Source of the DNA: an uncultured Clostridia bacterium
Lineage (GTDB): Bacteria; Bacillota; Clostridia; Peptostreptococcales; Acidaminobacteraceae
DNA: 7,153 nt
NCBI GenBank assembly: GCA_945950065.1
Contig: CAMFGQ010000071.1
Coordinates: forward strand, 1 to 7,153
Reading direction: 5' to 3'
The number at the start of each line of letters is the position of its first letter. Position 1 is the first letter of the stretch. The notes beneath the pieces are model-generated. The model made no database searches, was not told the origin of the DNA, and saw only the letters and a program-made list of their open reading frames with translations. A program made the position numbers and the translations under genes. Positions 6,432 to 7,153 of this stretch are shown in pieces.

Positions 6432-6906
6432 TAATTATGATCTCCTCAAAGGTTTTATAGTGATCGGAAGTATAGTATATGAGTCCATCATTGGAGAAGA
6501 CAATGCGTTTTGGCCCGCGTCTACCACCTTGATAGTCAATGTCGCATTCAAACCATTTGCGGCCTTTCTTATCAGGTAGGAGTCCCTCGCGATTGCCAAA
6601 AGTATCTCCACCAATGCTTTTCCCAGGTGCAACTTCCCAGAGATTTCCTTTACTGGCTTCCCATCCTAATTTGGCTGCTTCCTTCTTTGTAATATAGTAA
6701 TCGGGAAGCTTTCCATGTTCATGGATGTATGCAGCGACTTCTTCTTTGCTTGTTCCACCAGTCTCTTGATCTTCAATTATATTTTCTTCTTGCTTTGTGT
6801 TGTCCTTTGGGTCTACTACCTCTACTTGAGCTTGCTTAGAAAAACAAGAAGTAAGCAGAAGGAGCAAAACAAGAAGCAAGAAGAGAATCTTCTTCGTATT
6901 TTTCAT
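6415..6906 (-). CDS. Barnase-family ribonuclease, predicted lipoprotein
   Basis: A 163-residue (from the ATG at 6906) guanyl-preferring endoribonuclease of the barnase (N1/T1) family. Residues 1-21 form a lipoprotein signal: KK, a run of Leu/Val, then LTSC with lipid-modifiable Cys21. Residues 22-55 form a polar, acidic linker, and from about residue 56 the barnase domain runs to the end. GKLPDYYITKKEA, ASKGN, APGKSIGGD, NREG, DIDY and SDHYKTF all align with barnase. The catalytic set is complete: Lys74, Arg106, Glu120, Arg130, Arg134, His149 and Tyr150 correspond to barnase Lys27, Arg59, Glu73, Arg83, Arg87, His102 and Tyr103. So it is predicted active and displayed outside the membrane, unlike freely secreted barnase. 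One Cys (121) in the domain is unusual for an exported protein. The inhibitor gene overlaps its 3' end by 17 bases. RNA scavenging and competitor killing are both possible roles. Confidence 0.93.
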   Translation of the reverse strand: MKNTKKILFLLLVLLLLLTSCFSKQAQVEVVDPKDNTKQEENIIEDQETGGTSKEEVAAYIHEHGKLPDYYITKKEAAKLGWEASKGNLWEVAPGKSIGGDTFGNREGLLPDKKGRKWFECDIDYQGGRRGPKRIVFSNDGLIYYTSDHYKTFEEIIINEDPS

Positions 6907-6916
6907 CTCCACCTCT
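6907..6916 (-). promoter_or_regulatory. Ribosome binding site of the barnase-like gene
   Basis: AGAGGTGGAG on the minus strand directly precedes the ATG at 6906; AGAGG ends five bases before it. The GTG at 6912-6910 two codons earlier lies within this site and is therefore not the likely start. Confidence 0.75.
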
Positions 6917-6928
6917 AATATGAAGAAT

Positions 6929-6956
6929 AGTATACCCTTTTTCCTTTTCTTTGCAA
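6929..6956 (-). promoter_or_regulatory. Proximal promoter of the RNase-inhibitor pair
   Basis: On the minus strand TTGCAA (6956-6951) and TATACT (6934-6929) are separated by 16 bases: 4/6 and 5/6 matches to sigma-A consensus. The start point would be near 6922, giving a leader of about 16 bases that begins just before the AGAGGTGG site. Confidence 0.75.
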
Positions 6957-6960
6957 CAGG

Positions 6961-6973
6961 TCTTTCGGAAAGA
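6961..6973. repeat. Small palindrome upstream of the RNase promoter, possible operator
   Basis: TCTTTC-G-GAAAGA is a perfect 6+6 inverted repeat ending four bases upstream of the -35 box. The position suits an activator or repressor half-site pair, but the sequence is short and matches no operator I recognise. Confidence 0.3.
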
Positions 6974-7153
6974 AGGGGATCTATGTTTATGCTACAGCGA
7001 AACAGGACTGATTTTTCTCAAAGTTCATGTAGTATAGCAATAACTAAGACTTTGTAAAACATTTTAAAAAATGAACTAGATAGGTCATTATTTTTTTAGA
7101 GATAGATTGTAATATTAAGTGCAACAGTCCAAAAAGTTAAAACTCATTAGGAA
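6974..7153. other. AT-rich intergenic region to the window edge
   Basis: No coding region with a ribosome binding site is visible on either strand here. It contains the candidate distal promoter and some small AT-rich inverted repeats (AGTTCAT at 7022-7028 with ATGAACT at 7071-7077; CATTTT-AA-AAAATG at 7060-7073). The neighbour beyond the right edge cannot be inferred. Confidence 0.6.
7031..7058 (-). promoter_or_regulatory. Candidate distal promoter toward the RNase-inhibitor pair
   Basis: On the minus strand TTTACA (7058-7053), 16 bases, then TATACT (7036-7031) preceded by TGC: 5/6 matches at both boxes plus an extended -10 identical to that of the murA promoter. A transcript from here would carry a leader of roughly 118 bases before the ribonuclease ATG. 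AT-rich sequence makes chance matches likelier, but the match is better than that of the proximal promoter. Confidence 0.6.

Noticed and set aside
6466..6475. TATACT-like -10 box within the 3' end of the ribonuclease gene, possibly a separate inhibitor promoter
   Set aside because: There is no -35 at the right distance, and the codons for IYYTSDHY, conserved in barnases, explain the sequence.
6907..6912. GTG start two codons before the ribonuclease ATG
   Set aside because: It lies inside the Shine-Dalgarno that serves the ATG at 6906 and has no site of its own.
6987..7028. 13-residue minus-strand ORF upstream of the ribonuclease
   Set aside because: It has no ribosome binding site, and its ATG lies at or before the expected start point of the distal promoter.
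7087..7115. Possible plus-strand promoter near the right edge (TAATAT with weak upstream box)
   Set aside because: The -35 match is very poor in AT-rich sequence, and no plus-strand gene is visible in the window to support it.

Overview
The window looks like chromosomal DNA from a low-to-moderate GC Gram-positive bacterium, most likely a Clostridia-type Firmicute. The reasons are near-consensus AGGAGG ribosome binding sites, sigma-A type promoters with TATACT -10 boxes, a lipoprotein-type RNase of the barnase family, and the mix of namA-, murA- and AEC-type genes. No genus can be named from the sequence alone. I see no insertion sequence, phage gene, tRNA, rRNA or CRISPR array.

Layout. At the left end, two plus-strand genes form the tail of an operon: the C-terminal part of an Old Yellow Enzyme family flavin reductase (NamA/YqjM type, cut by the window edge) and an SRAP (YedK/HMCES) abasic-site protein, joined by a TAATG overlap. 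A strong bidirectional terminator closes this operon. All other genes lie on the minus strand. Read from right to left they are a lipoprotein barnase-like ribonuclease, its overlapping barstar-like inhibitor, murA, a patatin-like lipid hydrolase, a two-substrate-type phosphohexomutase and an AEC-family permease.

How the genes work together. The ribonuclease and inhibitor form a toxin-immunity style pair with its own promoter (and a possible second, distal one) and a 17-base gene overlap. murA has its own extended -10 promoter that begins on the inhibitor's stop codon, and its true start is a downstream ATG with a near-perfect Shine-Dalgarno. A weak intrinsic terminator follows murA. Patatin, phosphohexomutase and permease then follow with almost no space (a 14-base overlap, then a 17-base gap) and no convincing promoter of their own, so they are probably transcribed by read-through or from an unseen internal promoter.

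Most worth a second look: the membrane-anchored barnase plus barstar cassette placed directly ahead of the cell-wall gene murA, and a recurring pattern in which short perfect inverted repeats with 4-base loops enclose or touch the stop codons of three minus-strand genes (AEC, phosphohexomutase, murA). The rest is mostly ordinary housekeeping sequence.
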